A stretch of DNA of 64,000 bases, taken from positions 309,312-373,311 of the forward strand of contig NZ_FQYY01000004.1 in NCBI RefSeq assembly GCF_900141885.1. Direction: 5' to 3'. The notes under the pieces were generated by a model. It was not told the DNA's origin. It saw only the letters and a program-made list of their open reading frames with translations, and ran no database searches. This document shows positions 9,564 through 19,624 of the stretch, one piece after another (position 1 is the first letter of the stretch; every line of letters begins with the position of its first letter). The translations under genes and the position numbers were made by a program. The stretch is from Mesonia phycicola (lineage in GTDB: Bacteria; Bacteroidota; Bacteroidia; Flavobacteriales; Flavobacteriaceae).

Positions 9564-9965
9564 TTATTTGTAGTTAAAACTAATCTTCTTTTCTATATCT
9601 GGATGTAAACTATAATGTACAGGACAAGTATTAGCGGTATGCTCTAAAATCTTTTTCTGTTTATCTGAATAATTAAAAGGAAAATAAAGGTTTACTTCTA
9701 TTTTAGAAATTCTTCTTGGCTCACTTGCCATAGTTTTAGTAACCTCTGCATATGCTCCATCAATACTAAAATCAGCATTTTTTGCTTTTATTCCCATTAC
9801 AGTTAACATGCAACTTGCCAATCCAGTAGCAATAGTATCTGTTGGAGAAAAAGCTTCTCCCTTACCATTATTATCTATTGGTGCATCTGTAATAAAAGTA
9901 TTTCCGCTCTTTAAATGCGTGCACTCTGTTCTTAAATTACTTTGGTAAACAATTTTTGCTGTCAT
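9564..9965 (-). CDS. OsmC family peroxiredoxin-like protein
   Basis: A 133-residue cytoplasmic OsmC/Ohr-fold protein. OsmC proteins reduce organic hydroperoxides with a Cys pair. Here the two family cysteines are visible: one in LASCMLTVMGIKA (about residue 52) and one in HTANTCPVHYSL (about 114). The fold signature DGKGEAFSPTD-like (DNNGKGEAFSPTDTIAT) is also present. It follows the LysM gene with a one-base gap and is probably in the same transcript as it and guaA. Confidence 0.88.
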   Translation of the reverse strand: MTAKIVYQSNLRTECTHLKSGNTFITDAPIDNNGKGEAFSPTDTIATGLASCMLTVMGIKAKNADFSIDGAYAEVTKTMASEPRRISKIEVNLYFPFNYSDKQKKILEHTANTCPVHYSLHPDIEKKISFNYK

Positions 9966-9966
9966 A

Positions 9967-11895
9967 TTAATTTACTACTTTAAGTTTTAAACCTTCTTCA
10001 TACTTAATAAGGTAAGCAGCGTCATTATAATAACCACCTATCATTTTTTTATGATAACTAAATTTATTTTCTACGTGCTCAGACACTCCTTCTAGCTCTA
10101 AACCCTTATAAAAATCGTCATCTACTGCTAATCTTAATATAAGATCGTAGGTTAAATCAAAACCTCTAGTTGCAAATTTACTTGGCAAAATACCATAGTC
10201 TTGTATGTAAGATTTCACGAAAGAATTTTCTTCAAAAGTTTCACATTCTTTTGATACCGAAGCATAAGTAAAGTTTAAATTACTTAAGTAAGCGTTAGAA
10301 ATTTCATCTTCGTAAGGCTCACTTTTATCAGAAGTAAAAACTCTAATTTTATATCTTGTAGATAAAGCATTAAGGTAAGATGTTGCATTACTTATTAGCT
10401 CTAAATCATCAGATTCTAAAATAAACCAATTTTCTTTTTCTTTAGATAGTACAGCAATCAAATCTGAATTTTGCATGTACTCAGCTTTTTTTTGCGTTAC
10501 TACTTTAGCTTCAGGAAAAGTGTAAGATAATTTACTTTTTAAATACTCATGTTTATCATCTGCTAAAATAATAAGGTTTTTACCTTCTTTTAAACTATCT
10601 ATATAGGTTATTAATGTTTTTTCCATCATTAACTGAGATGGTCTAGTTTGAAAAAGGTTTTCTTCCCCGTTTAATTCTGCATCTATTAAAGGAGAGAATA
10701 CAGGAATTTGGTATTTATTAAAAAACTTAGAAGCCTTTTCTACATTATTAGTTAAAAGGGGACCAATTACAGCTTGATAGTTAGAAAAATCATTATTTCT
10801 TAAAATTTCATCTAATTTGGATCCACTTTTCTCTGTATCAAATATTTTAGCATTAATAGGAATACCTAATTTTTGAACAGAATCTATTGCAGAAACTACA
10901 CCACTATAAAAATCTAAAGAAACTCTAGTTACTCTATCGTTTTTTAAAATTTCTTCTTTATCTGCCCCATTACTTTTAAATTTATCTAAAGAAAAAGGGA
11001 GCATAATTGCTAAATTCTTTTTACTTCTATTAGTAATATAGTTTTCTAATGTGATAATTTTTGTATTAGAAATTACTAAAGAATCACCAACCATATTGTT
11101 AGGCTTTGGTATTTTAATAGTCATCCCAGCCTCTAGACCTTCTTCTTCTAATATAGGATTATTTGCTATTAAAGCTTCTTTAGTAGTATTAAAACGTTTT
11201 GTTAGTCTGTAATAATTTTCTTTAGGTTGTACTGTGTAGCTAATAAAATTATCACTATTACCAACACCTTGTTGTGCAGCTAAAGAATCTTTATTTTGCG
11301 GGTTAATTACATTTAATACCTGCCCAGGTTGTAAATCATTTACACCTGGGTTTAAGGTATTTAATTGTTCTAGCGTCATACCATATTTTCTTGCAATAGC
11401 AAGCTTACCTTCTTTAGGTAATACAATATGTTTTAAGTTTTCAAATGTTGAATTTTGAACTGAATTATTAATATTTATAGTATCTTTTTCACTAAAAACA
11501 GGAATTTTAATTACATCTCCTTTTCCTAGCTCATTGTTATAAAGATAGTTATTATACTTTTTAAGATCGTCTACAGAAATATCATTTTTCTTAGCGATGC
11601 TATAAAGTGTTTCCCTTCTTTTAACTTTATACTCTTTAAAGTTTAATACTGAAGGAGTTTCTAGGTTTCTAACGTCTGTAGATTTACCAACAGGGATCAC
11701 TAAAACCGTCCCTACTAAATTTCCTTTTTTAGCATCAGGATTAAATTTATAAATACTTTTTTCTGAAACATCATATTTCTTTGCTAATGAGGAAACAGTT
11801 TCTCCCTGTTTTACCTTGTGAGTTTCAAAATTTTGTGCAAAAGTTTGAAAACTAAAAAATACAATTAACAAAAAAAATAAACAGTTCTTTTTCAT
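9967..11895 (-). CDS. LysM-repeat protein fused to a periplasmic-binding-protein-like domain
   Basis: A 642-residue exported protein. Signal peptide 1-20 (FFSFQTFAQ). Four LysM-like peptidoglycan-binding repeats fill about 21-265: HKVKQGETVSSLAKKYDVSE, YKVKRRETLYSIAKKNDIS, a more divergent one beginning VLPKEGKLAIARKYGM, and YTVQPKENYYRLTKRFN. The C-terminal half (about 290-640) looks like a type 1 periplasmic binding protein (NLAIMLPFSLDKF, AVIGPLLTNNVEKAS, NLIILADDKHEY), the fold of ABC substrate-binding proteins and of LpoA. It is probably a periplasmic wall-associated factor. It begins 10 bases after guaA. LpoA-like control of wall synthesis is only an inference from the architecture. Confidence 0.82.
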   Translation of the reverse strand: MKKNCLFFLLIVFFSFQTFAQNFETHKVKQGETVSSLAKKYDVSEKSIYKFNPDAKKGNLVGTVLVIPVGKSTDVRNLETPSVLNFKEYKVKRRETLYSIAKKNDISVDDLKKYNNYLYNNELGKGDVIKIPVFSEKDTININNSVQNSTFENLKHIVLPKEGKLAIARKYGMTLEQLNTLNPGVNDLQPGQVLNVINPQNKDSLAAQQGVGNSDNFISYTVQPKENYYRLTKRFNTTKEALIANNPILEEEGLEAGMTIKIPKPNNMVGDSLVISNTKIITLENYITNRSKKNLAIMLPFSLDKFKSNGADKEEILKNDRVTRVSLDFYSGVVSAIDSVQKLGIPINAKIFDTEKSGSKLDEILRNNDFSNYQAVIGPLLTNNVEKASKFFNKYQIPVFSPLIDAELNGEENLFQTRPSQLMMEKTLITYIDSLKEGKNLIILADDKHEYLKSKLSYTFPEAKVVTQKKAEYMQNSDLIAVLSKEKENWFILESDDLELISNATSYLNALSTRYKIRVFTSDKSEPYEDEISNAYLSNLNFTYASVSKECETFEENSFVKSYIQDYGILPSKFATRGFDLTYDLILRLAVDDDFYKGLELEGVSEHVENKFSYHKKMIGGYYNDAAYLIKYEEGLKLKVVN

Positions 11896-11905
11896 TCAAA
11901 TTTGA

Positions 11906-13435
11906 TTATTCCCACTCAATAGTAGCAGGTGGTTTTGAGCTAATATCGTATACTACTCTATTAACGCCTTTTACTTTATTTATTATAGAATTAGAGGTTT
12001 TCTGTAAAAAGTCATAAGGTAAATTCACCCAATCTGCAGTCATCCCATCTGTAGATTCTACAGCTCTAAGTGCTACCACTTTTTCATAAGTACGCTCGTC
12101 TCCCATTACTCCTACAGAGCTTACAGGTAGTAAAATAGCTCCAGCTTGCCAAACTTTGTCATATAAATTCCAGTCTTTTAGACCTTGAATAAAAATATAA
12201 TCTACTTCTTGTAAAACTTTTACTTTTTCTGCTGTAATATCTCCTAAAATACGAATTGCCAAACCAGGACCAGGGAAAGGGTGTCTTCCTAATAATTCAG
12301 GATCTATTCCCATCTCTGCACCTACTCTTCTTACTTCGTCTTTAAACAACATACGTAACGGCTCTACCACTTTTAGTTTCATAAAATCTGGTAAACCACC
12401 AACGTTATGGTGTGATTTTATGGTTGCTGAAGGTCCGTTAACAGAAATTGATTCTATCACATCTGGGTAAATAGTACCTTGTGCTAAAAACTTTACATCT
12501 GTTAAAAGGTGTGCTTCATCATCAAAAACTTCTATAAATGAGCGACCAATTGTTTTTCTTTTTTCTTCAGGATCACTAATTCCTTTAAGGGCATCTAAGA
12601 AACGTGCCGAAGCATCTACTCCTTTTACATTTAAGCCCATGTCTTTGTATTGATCTAAAACGCTTTCAAATTCATTTTTACGTAATAAACCATTATTTAC
12701 AAATATACAGTATAGATTATCACCAATTGCCTTATTTAACAAAACTGCAGCAACTGTACTATCTACACCTCCGCTTAAACCAAGAACAACTTTTTCATTA
12801 CCAATTTGTTTCTTTAAATCTTCTACAGTTAAATCTACAAATGCTTCTGGTGTCCATTCTTGCTCTACTCCTGCTATTTTAACTAAAAAGTTTTCTAATA
12901 ACTGCTTTCCGTCTGTAGAGTGGTATACTTCTGGATGAAATTGTATTGCGTAAGTTTGCTCACCGTCAATTCTATAAGCTGCATTTAATACGTCGTGTGT
13001 ACTAGCAAGTCTAACTCCATTTTCTGGTAACTCTTTAATAGTATCACTATGAGACATCCAAACTTGAGAATTTTCTGTAATTGCATCAAACAATTCTTCT
13101 TCATCTTTAATGATAGATAAGTTAGCTCTACCATATTCTCTTGTTGCAGAAGGTTCTACTTTACCGCCGTGAAAATGGGCCAAGTATTGTGCGCCATAGC
13201 AAACTGCCAACATAGGCACTTTACCTCTAATATTAGATAAATCTGGATGCGGAGCATCTTCTGCACGAACAGAAAATGGGCTTCCTGATAATATCACGGC
13301 TTTAAACTCTTCTAAATTTTCCGGTAATTTGTTAAACGGATGGATTTCACAGTAGATATTTAACTCTCTAACTCGTCTTGCGATAAGTTGTGTATACTGT
13401 GAACCGAAATCTAATATAAGTACGTTATTTTGCAT
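11906..13435 (-). CDS. guaA: GMP synthase (glutamine-hydrolysing)
   Basis: Converts XMP to GMP using glutamine and ATP; cytoplasmic purine synthesis. A class I glutamine amidotransferase domain occupies 1-190, with the nucleophile Cys in [13 protein letters not shown] and His/Glu in FHPEVYHS. The ATP-pyrophosphatase domain has the P-loop [13 protein letters not shown], and the C-terminal dimerisation domain ends KPPATIEWE, the family's invariant tail. Length 509 is normal. The ATG at 13435 is the start; the longer frame begins at a TTG two codons earlier. A TACTTTTTG box lies just upstream, with TTG about 18 bases before it, so the leader would be extremely short or absent. Confidence 0.97.
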   Translation of the reverse strand: MQNNVLILDFGSQYTQLIARRVRELNIYCEIHPFNKLPENLEEFKAVILSGSPFSVRAEDAPHPDLSNIRGKVPMLAVCYGAQYLAHFHGGKVEPSATREYGRANLSIIKDEEELFDAITENSQVWMSHSDTIKELPENGVRLASTHDVLNAAYRIDGEQTYAIQFHPEVYHSTDGKQLLENFLVKIAGVEQEWTPEAFVDLTVEDLKKQIGNEKVVLGLSGGVDSTVAAVLLNKAIGDNLYCIFVNNGLLRKNEFESVLDQYKDMGLNVKGVDASARFLDALKGISDPEEKRKTIGRSFIEVFDDEAHLLTDVKFLAQGTIYPDVIESISVNGPSATIKSHHNVGGLPDFMKLKVVEPLRMLFKDEVRRVGAEMGIDPELLGRHPFPGPGLAIRILGDITAEKVKVLQEVDYIFIQGLKDWNLYDKVWQAGAILLPVSSVGVMGDERTYEKVVALRAVESTDGMTADWVNLPYDFLQKTSNSIINKVKGVNRVVYDISSKPPATIEWE

Positions 13436-13529
13436 AGGCAAAAGTAAGAATTTGGGGTAAATTTCAAATTGATTAATTAATTATTTTTCCCTCAAAGTTG
13501 ATAATTAGTTTAATTTAATGGTCTATAGT

Positions 13530-14918
13530 TTATTTCATAGAAGCTAATATATTATCTATATCTTCTTCTGTAGTATCTGGGTTTATAAAACAAAATCTAG
13601 AAATAGTTTCTGATTCTCCGTATTTTGTCCATTTAGTTGGTGTTACTAAGGCTAAACCTGATTTATGGTTTGCGTAGGTCCAATCTCTATAATCGTCTGG
13701 TGACCAACCTTTTCTTCTAAACAACACACAAGAAAGACTAGGTTCTCTTACTAACTCTAGATGATCTATAGCTTCAATTTTCTTTGCTGCACTTTGCGCA
13801 AGAAACAAACCTCTCTCTATAGCTTCTGTATATTTTTCTGTACCGTGCATAGCTAAAGAAAACCATAATGGTAATCCTCTTAAGCGCCTTGTTAATTGTA
13901 TTTGGTAGTCTGCTGGATTAAAACCTTGCGCACCTTCATCTTTAAAAATATCTAAATAAGAACCTTTTTGAGAGTGTGCATTTTTAGCTAATTCTAAATC
14001 TTTATAAATTACTGCTCCACAATCATAAGGAGAAAACATCCACTTATGCGGATCTATAGTAATACTATCTGCTTTTTCTATTCCTTTAAATAAATGTCTT
14101 ACAGATGGTGCTGCTAAAGCTCCACCGCCATAAGCTGCATCTACGTGAAACCAAAGTTCTTCTTTTTTGCAAATTTCTGCTACAGTATCTAGCTCATCTA
14201 TAATTCCGGCATTGGTAGTACCACCAGTAGCTACTACTGCAAAAAGTCTTTTTCTGTCTATTTCGCTTAAATCATCTATAGCTTTTTGAAGCCATTTACC
14301 GGTTAGCCTATCTTCCTCATCATCATCTATTAAAATAATGTCTGCATCTATTACTTTTGCCATAGATTTTACAGAAGAGTGAGCTCCACTAGAAGTAATT
14401 AAAAGCGCTTTAAATGCTTTATTCTCCTCATTTTTATCTCTCCAAGCTTCTCTTGCTGCTGTCATTGCAGATAAGTTAGCACTAGTACCTCCACTGGTAA
14501 AAACCCCAAACGCACCATCTGGTAAACCTGTTAAAGAGACTAGCCATTTCATTGCTTGATTTTCACAAAAAATACCGCCTCCACCTGTCATCCAATAAGC
14601 ACCGTGTATACTTGCTGCAGAGGTTACCAGATCAAATAAAATTGCAGCTCTTGTTGGTGCCGCTGGCACAAAAGCCAAGTGTCTTGGGTGATCTACTGGT
14701 ACTGTAGCTTTAGCAAGAACATCTTTAAATAAGTGAAAAGCATTTTCTCCACCAATCCCTTCTTTAGTAACCGTCTCTCCTACAATTTTTAGAAGATCTT
14801 CTTCTTTTTTAGGCGCTCCAAGTTCTGGTTCTGTATTAGATATTCTATTGATGGCATATTTCATAATATCTAAGGTCATTTCAACCGTATTGATATCTAT
14901 GGAATGCATACTTTTCAT
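13530..14918 (-). CDS. PLP-dependent group II decarboxylase
   Basis: A 462-residue pyridoxal-phosphate enzyme of the glutamate / aromatic-amino-acid / diaminobutyrate decarboxylase group. Visible motifs: WFHVDAAYGGGALA (PLP-ring Asp and Ala) and SITIDPHKWMFSPYDCG (the Schiff-base Lys in HKW), plus TSGGTSANLSAM for phosphate binding. The substrate cannot be fixed from sequence alone; the length and N-terminus (DHPRHLAFVPAAPT) are closer to aromatic or diaminobutyrate decarboxylases than to GadB. It lies 29 bases downstream of bshC on the same strand, so cotranscription is likely, though a functional link to bacillithiol is not evident. Confidence 0.88.
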   Translation of the reverse strand: MKSMHSIDINTVEMTLDIMKYAINRISNTEPELGAPKKEEDLLKIVGETVTKEGIGGENAFHLFKDVLAKATVPVDHPRHLAFVPAAPTRAAILFDLVTSAASIHGAYWMTGGGGIFCENQAMKWLVSLTGLPDGAFGVFTSGGTSANLSAMTAAREAWRDKNEENKAFKALLITSSGAHSSVKSMAKVIDADIILIDDDEEDRLTGKWLQKAIDDLSEIDRKRLFAVVATGGTTNAGIIDELDTVAEICKKEELWFHVDAAYGGGALAAPSVRHLFKGIEKADSITIDPHKWMFSPYDCGAVIYKDLELAKNAHSQKGSYLDIFKDEGAQGFNPADYQIQLTRRLRGLPLWFSLAMHGTEKYTEAIERGLFLAQSAAKKIEAIDHLELVREPSLSCVLFRRKGWSPDDYRDWTYANHKSGLALVTPTKWTKYGESETISRFCFINPDTTEEDIDNILASMK

Positions 14919-14947
14919 GAGGATTGTTTTTTATAGCTTTAGAGCTA

Positions 14948-16543
14948 TTATGATAAATAAATAATTGAAAAATTTAACTCTAGGGGTTTTAATTGTTCTT
15001 TTAATTGCTGAATTAAGGAAGAACCATAAATTTGATAAAACTCACTAAAATTTCTATTTCTTTCTTGTAAACTTTGCTTAGGAAAAAGCTCATCTTGCAA
15101 CTGAGTTACTCTACACAGTTCATCTTTTAACTTTCTTTTTTGAGCTTTTAATAATCTTTTTTCTAAATGATGAAGACCTTTAATCTGTTTCTTTTCTTGT
15201 GCCTCTACAGCTCCTATAAAAGAAGAGTCTGTTTTTTCTGCAAGTACATATAACTCTTTAAACTGAGTAGCTAATTGTTCTTTTTGAGGACTAAAATCTA
15301 TTTTAATTTCAGAGATTTGATTGGTCTTTACTGTTTTTAAAGTAGATTGATCTAAAAATAGTTCTGATATCTCAGTTTTTAAGTTTTGAAGCTTTTTATT
15401 TTGTTTTTCTGAAACTAATAATACTGAGTTTCTTAACAAAAGTACCGGAAATGTAATTGCTGAAGCTTCAAAATAATTTTTAAATTCTAACCAATAAGCT
15501 AACTCACCGCCACCACCAACATAGCATAAATTAGGTAAGATTACCTCTTGGTAAAGGGGACGCATAATTACGTTAGGAGAAAAACGCTCTGGATAGTTTT
15601 TTAATTCTTCTAAAATTTCAGATTCAGAGAATTTAATTTCTGTGTTGTTTACAAAAAAATAATTATCCTCTTTTATAATACGCTCTCTAATACCTTCAGT
15701 TAAATAAAAAAGATTGATTTCTCTAGCATTTACTTGAGCTTTATAACCTAGACTTTTAAGCTTTTGTGCTGTTTTTTCTACTTCAACAGAAGATAATTGG
15801 TTTAACAATTCTTCTTTTACATACGGAGCAAACATTTTTTTTAGGTTATTATCATTACCGTCTACAATAACTAAACCGTATTTACCAAATAACTCGTTAG
15901 CCAAATATCTTGTTGCTTCTGTAAGATTGGTATGTTTTAAATAGGCGTTTTTAAACAAAGCTAAAATTTCTTCTGCTGCTTTAGATTTGTTTAATTGATC
16001 TTTAAATTTAGTCAACACCTCTTCTAAACCCTTGGTGGCAAACTCTCCAACAGCTCCAGTTTGCTCACTATCCCATTGTATTTTATTTTCTTTAAAATTA
16101 AAATAATTAATTTCTTCAAAATCATGATCTTCTGTTGCCATCCAATAAATAGGAACAAAATTATGCGTAGAGTACTCTTCTTTTAATTGTTCAACTAAAT
16201 TAATAACAGAGATAATTTTATATAAAAAATATAATGGTCCTGTAAAGAGGTTTAACTGGTGACCTGTGGTAATGGTAAATGTATTGCTTTGTTGAAGTAA
16301 ATCTAAATTTACAGTAGTCTCTTCAGAAATATTAAGAGATGAATATTGTTTTATTAATGCAGAAGATAAGGCAATTCTACTTTCTTGAGGGAAAGATAAA
16401 TTTTTCTCTTCTATTTGTTTTTTGAAATTTTCTAAGGTAGGAAAATGGTGATAAAACTCTCTAAGTATTTCTTTTTCATCTAAATAATCTAACATTAAAT
16501 CTGAAAAATAATGTGTGTCTCGATAAGAAATACAGTCGTCCAT
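14948..16543 (-). CDS. bshC: Bacillithiol biosynthesis cysteine-adding enzyme BshC
   Basis: BshC adds cysteine to glucosaminyl-malate in the last step of bacillithiol synthesis. The 531-residue length fits. Recognisable regions: TITTGHQLNLFTGPLYFLYKI, VPIYWMATEDHDFEEINYF, and RPLYQEVILPNLCYVGGGGELAYWL (here split to stay short), then a long Lys/Glu-rich coiled coil (about 400-480), which in known BshC structures forms the dimer stalk. Its presence implies a bacillithiol-based thiol pool, as in other Bacteroidota. It is separated from rimO upstream by a terminator and followed by the PLP decarboxylase gene. Confidence 0.94.
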   Translation of the reverse strand: MDDCISYRDTHYFSDLMLDYLDEKEILREFYHHFPTLENFKKQIEEKNLSFPQESRIALSSALIKQYSSLNISEETTVNLDLLQQSNTFTITTGHQLNLFTGPLYFLYKIISVINLVEQLKEEYSTHNFVPIYWMATEDHDFEEINYFNFKENKIQWDSEQTGAVGEFATKGLEEVLTKFKDQLNKSKAAEEILALFKNAYLKHTNLTEATRYLANELFGKYGLVIVDGNDNNLKKMFAPYVKEELLNQLSSVEVEKTAQKLKSLGYKAQVNAREINLFYLTEGIRERIIKEDNYFFVNNTEIKFSESEILEELKNYPERFSPNVIMRPLYQEVILPNLCYVGGGGELAYWLEFKNYFEASAITFPVLLLRNSVLLVSEKQNKKLQNLKTEISELFLDQSTLKTVKTNQISEIKIDFSPQKEQLATQFKELYVLAEKTDSSFIGAVEAQEKKQIKGLHHLEKRLLKAQKRKLKDELCRVTQLQDELFPKQSLQERNRNFSEFYQIYGSSLIQQLKEQLKPLELNFSIIYLS

Positions 16544-16621
16544 AAATTTAAGTTTCTCAAAAACTTCAAATATACGTTAAGTGCTTATTTTATCAATTAT
16601 TTTTTAGTTAAAGACTTTAAA

Positions 16622-16657
16622 AAAAAGGTAATTATTAAAAAAAACAATTACCTTTTT
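16622..16657 (-). terminator. Intrinsic terminator after rimO
   Basis: The arms 16622-16633 and 16646-16657 (AAAAAGGTAATT / AATTACCTTTTT) form a 12-bp stem with an A-rich loop. Read on the minus strand it ends in a U-run, closing the ftsY-rimO transcript before bshC. Confidence 0.8.
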
Positions 16658-16683
16658 GAGTATTACAAATAACAATTAAAAAA

Positions 16684-17988
16684 TTATTTTACAGGCTCAC
16701 CATACAAATCAAAATCTGCGGCTTCTGTTATTTTTATTTGTGCAAACTCACCTGTTTTTAGATAGGTTTTTGTAGCATCAATTAACACTTCATTATCTAC
16801 ATCTGGAGAGTCATGCTCTGTTCTACCAACAAAGTAATTACCTTCTTTACGATCTATCACACATTTAAATGTTTGCCCTATTTTTTGCTGATTAAGTTCC
16901 CAAGAAATTTGAGATTGAATTTCCATAATCTCATTAGCTCTTTCTTGTTTTACTTCTTCTGGTACATCATCTTCTAAATTATAAGCGTGTGTGTTTTCTT
17001 CATGAGAATAAGTAAAGCAACCTAAACGCTCAAAACGCATTTCTTTAACCCATTCTTTAAGCTCTTGAAAGTGCTCTTCTGTTTCTCCTGGGTAACCAAC
17101 AATTAATGTTGTTCTAATAGTCATTTGAGGTACAATCTCTCTAAATTTATAGATAAGATCTGTAGTTTTTTTATGAGTGGTACCACGTCTCATAGATTTT
17201 AATAAATCATCTGAAATGTGTTGAAGTGGTATATCTAAATAATTACAAATTTTTGGTTCATTATTCATTACCTCTAAAACATCCATCGGGAAACCTGTTG
17301 GAAAAGCATAATGAAGACGAATCCACTCTATACCTTCTACTTTTACAAGTTCTTTTAGAAGCTCTGCTAAAGCACGTTTTTTATATAAATCTAATCCGTA
17401 ATAAGTTAAGTCTTGAGCAATTAATATTAATTCTTTTACTCCATCTTTAGCAAGATTCTGAGCCTCTTTTACTAAATTTTCTATTGGAGTAGATTTATGC
17501 CCGCCACGCATTAACGGAATAGCACAAAATGAACAAGGACGATCACAACCTTCTGCTATTTTTAAAAATGCATAATTTTTTGGAGTGGTAGTGATTCTCT
17601 CCCCTATTAATTCATGCTTATAATCTGCGCCTAATGCTTTTAACAAAGATGGTAGTTCTGTAGTTCCAAAATACTGATCTACATCAGGAATTTCTTGTTG
17701 TAAATCTGGTTTGTAACGCTCAGACAAACACCCTGTAACAAAAACTTTATCTACTAAGCCTTCTTCTTTTTTCTGTACAAAGTCTAAGATAGTATTTACA
17801 GATTGCTCTTTAGCATTATCTATAAATCCACAAGTATTAATCACCACCACATTACCTTCTTCTTCGTGAACAACTTCTTTATTATTTGCTTTTAGCTGTC
17901 CCATCAATACTTCAGAGTCGTAAATATTTTTACTACAACCTAAAGTAACTACATTAATCTTGTTTTTCTTTAATGACTTTGTTCTCAT
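16684..17988 (-). CDS. rimO: Ribosomal protein S12 methylthiotransferase RimO
   Basis: A radical-SAM enzyme that methylthiolates Asp88 of ribosomal protein S12. N-terminal MTTase domain with the first cluster cysteines (VTLGCSKN, INTCGFID, VTGCLSERY), the radical-SAM CxxxCxxC motif in EGCDRPCSFCAIP, and a C-terminal TRAM domain ending at FDLYGEP. 434 residues. The start is the ATG at 17988 (MRTKSLKKNK); the longer frame runs back to a TTG at 18030 across a likely promoter box (TATCTTTG on the minus strand, 18008-18015). It is separated from the small membrane gene upstream by about 180 bases. Confidence 0.95.
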   Translation of the reverse strand: MRTKSLKKNKINVVTLGCSKNIYDSEVLMGQLKANNKEVVHEEEGNVVVINTCGFIDNAKEQSVNTILDFVQKKEEGLVDKVFVTGCLSERYKPDLQQEIPDVDQYFGTTELPSLLKALGADYKHELIGERITTTPKNYAFLKIAEGCDRPCSFCAIPLMRGGHKSTPIENLVKEAQNLAKDGVKELILIAQDLTYYGLDLYKKRALAELLKELVKVEGIEWIRLHYAFPTGFPMDVLEVMNNEPKICNYLDIPLQHISDDLLKSMRRGTTHKKTTDLIYKFREIVPQMTIRTTLIVGYPGETEEHFQELKEWVKEMRFERLGCFTYSHEENTHAYNLEDDVPEEVKQERANEIMEIQSQISWELNQQKIGQTFKCVIDRKEGNYFVGRTEHDSPDVDNEVLIDATKTYLKTGEFAQIKITEAADFDLYGEPVK

Positions 17989-18007
17989 ATTCTTATTAAA
18001 ATGTGCG

Positions 18008-18015
18008 CAAAGATA
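18008..18015 (-). promoter_or_regulatory. Likely -7 promoter box for rimO
   Basis: TATCTTTG on the minus strand matches TAnnTTTG and lies 19 bases upstream of the rimO ATG. The best TTG upstream is at shorter than usual spacing (about 12 bases). Confidence 0.45.
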
Positions 18016-18166
18016 AAAATGCTTAGACAATAAGCATCTATGAATCTAAATATTATGAATGAATATATATTATTCTGAAAAAATTAAATAATATAATTAT
18101 GAATTATAAAAGGTTAACTACTTTAATTAAAGAAAGTATAAGTTTTACCCAGGTAATTAGAATTTT

Positions 18167-18469
18167 TTATTCTAGAATTATATAATTGAAAATTTTTAAT
18201 TCGTAATATCTAATTAGTGATATTACAATTACACCAACAATCACGTATAACCAATTATATGTATGTTTTTTAACAACCAAACCTCCCCAAAGTGAGAGTA
18301 ATAAAAAAGGAGCACTTATAATTAAAGAAGCTTTTACAGGATAATTATTAAACACTGCTGTAATTTTCATAACTACATAAAAAACACTGTAAAAGAAAAT
18401 TAATTTACAAGCAGTTACTTTAAATCTATCTTTAGAAAAGGGCTTAGGTCTATTTTCTAATTCTGACAT
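18167..18469 (-). CDS. Small multi-spanning membrane protein of unknown function
   Basis: A 100-residue protein with about three hydrophobic segments (LIFFYSVFYVVMKI, ASLIISAPFLLLSLWGG, WLYVIVGVIVISLI) and a hydrophilic N-terminus. I do not recognise a family. Its ATG overlaps the ftsY stop codon (TAATG on the minus strand), so it is translationally coupled to ftsY. This is a hint, no more, of a membrane-related role. Confidence 0.7.
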   Translation of the reverse strand: MSELENRPKPFSKDRFKVTACKLIFFYSVFYVVMKITAVFNNYPVKASLIISAPFLLLSLWGGLVVKKHTYNWLYVIVGVIVISLIRYYELKIFNYIILE

Positions 18470-19428
18470 TAAACCTTCTTTTTAAAGAAAGAATCTACAA
18501 ATTCTAATTTATTAAAAACTTGTAAATCTTCCATACCTTCTCCCACTCCTATATATTTAACAGGAATTTGAAACTGATCACTAATACCTATTACTACTCC
18601 GCCTTTTGCAGTACCATCTAATTTAGTAACTGCCAAAGATGTTACTTCTGTAGCAGCAGTAAATTGTTTTGCTTGCTCAAATGCATTTTGCCCTGTAGAA
18701 CCATCTAACACTAGTAAAACTTCATCTGGCACATTATCAACTACTTTTTTCATAACGCGTTTTACCTTAGTAAGCTCATTCATTAAGTTGACCTTATTGT
18801 GAAGTCTACCAGCAGTATCTATAATAACAATATCTGCATCTTGTTTTACTGCACTTTGTATAGTATCAAAAGCAACAGATGCAGGATCACTCCCCATACT
18901 TTGCTTTACAATAGGCACATCTACTCTATCTGCCCATATTTGTAGTTGATCTATTGCTGCAGCTCTAAAAGTATCTGCTGCACCTAACACAACTTTTTTA
19001 CCTTTTTGCTTAAATTGATGAGCCAGTTTACCAATAGTAGTTGTTTTACCAACACCATTTACTCCCACTACCATGATTACATATGGTTTTTTATCAGGTA
19101 CTACAAACTCTGCAGCTTCACCAGATCCCGTTTCACTAAGTAAACCAGCAATTTCTTCTCTTAAAATTTGATCGAGCTCTGACGTACCTAAGTATTTATC
19201 TCTAGCTACACGCGCTTCTATACGATCTATAATTTTAACGGTAGTTTTAACCCCTACATCACTTGCTACTAATATTTCTTCTAATTCATCTAAAACATCA
19301 TCATCTACTTTAGATTTACCAGCAACAGCTTTGCTTAGTTTACCAAAAAAATTTTCTTTAGACTTTTCTAAACCTTTGTCTAAAGTTTCTTTTTTTTCTT
19401 TTGAAAAAATCTTTTTAAAAAAACTCAT
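18469..19428 (-). CDS. ftsY: Signal recognition particle receptor FtsY
   Basis: The SRP receptor GTPase that delivers ribosome-nascent-chain complexes to the membrane. The NG domain is complete in 319 residues: N-domain helices (about 20-90), P-loop VVGVNGVGKTTTIGKLAH, DTFRAAAIDQL, the G3 DTAGRLHN, the G4 TKLDGTAKGG and closing GVGEGMEDLQVF. The short Lys/Glu-rich N-terminus lacks the large acidic A domain of E. coli, which is usual in this phylum. It is preceded by the terminator of the rpmB-rpmG-DUF4295 operon, so it has its own promoter in the 19.43-19.57 kb gap. Confidence 0.96.
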   Translation of the reverse strand: MSFFKKIFSKEKKETLDKGLEKSKENFFGKLSKAVAGKSKVDDDVLDELEEILVASDVGVKTTVKIIDRIEARVARDKYLGTSELDQILREEIAGLLSETGSGEAAEFVVPDKKPYVIMVVGVNGVGKTTTIGKLAHQFKQKGKKVVLGAADTFRAAAIDQLQIWADRVDVPIVKQSMGSDPASVAFDTIQSAVKQDADIVIIDTAGRLHNKVNLMNELTKVKRVMKKVVDNVPDEVLLVLDGSTGQNAFEQAKQFTAATEVTSLAVTKLDGTAKGGVVIGISDQFQIPVKYIGVGEGMEDLQVFNKLEFVDSFFKKKV

Positions 19429-19577
19429 AGTTTCACTTTGGTTTGCGTTTTTAGCTATTAATCAAAACTTTTATTATCTCTAATAATTAGAAATAACAAA
19501 ATATTCTGCTAACATCACAACCACATATTATGTGTAACGCCCAGATTAATTTGTTGCAAATATACAAAAAACAAAAA

Positions 19578-19604
19578 GCCGCTTTGAAAAAATTTCAAAG
19601 CGGC
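19578..19604 (-). terminator. Intrinsic terminator of the rpmB-rpmG-DUF4295 operon
   Basis: A perfect 12-bp stem GCCGCTTTGAAA / TTTCAAAGCGGC with a 3-base loop; read on the minus strand it is followed by TTTTTGTTTTTT. Confidence 0.9.
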
Positions 19605-19624
19605 CTATATATTTTCAGTTCGAT

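Noticed and set aside
12604..12882. Plus-strand open frame of 92 codons rich in Leu and His
   Set aside because: It is antisense to guaA, with composition typical of a shadow frame.
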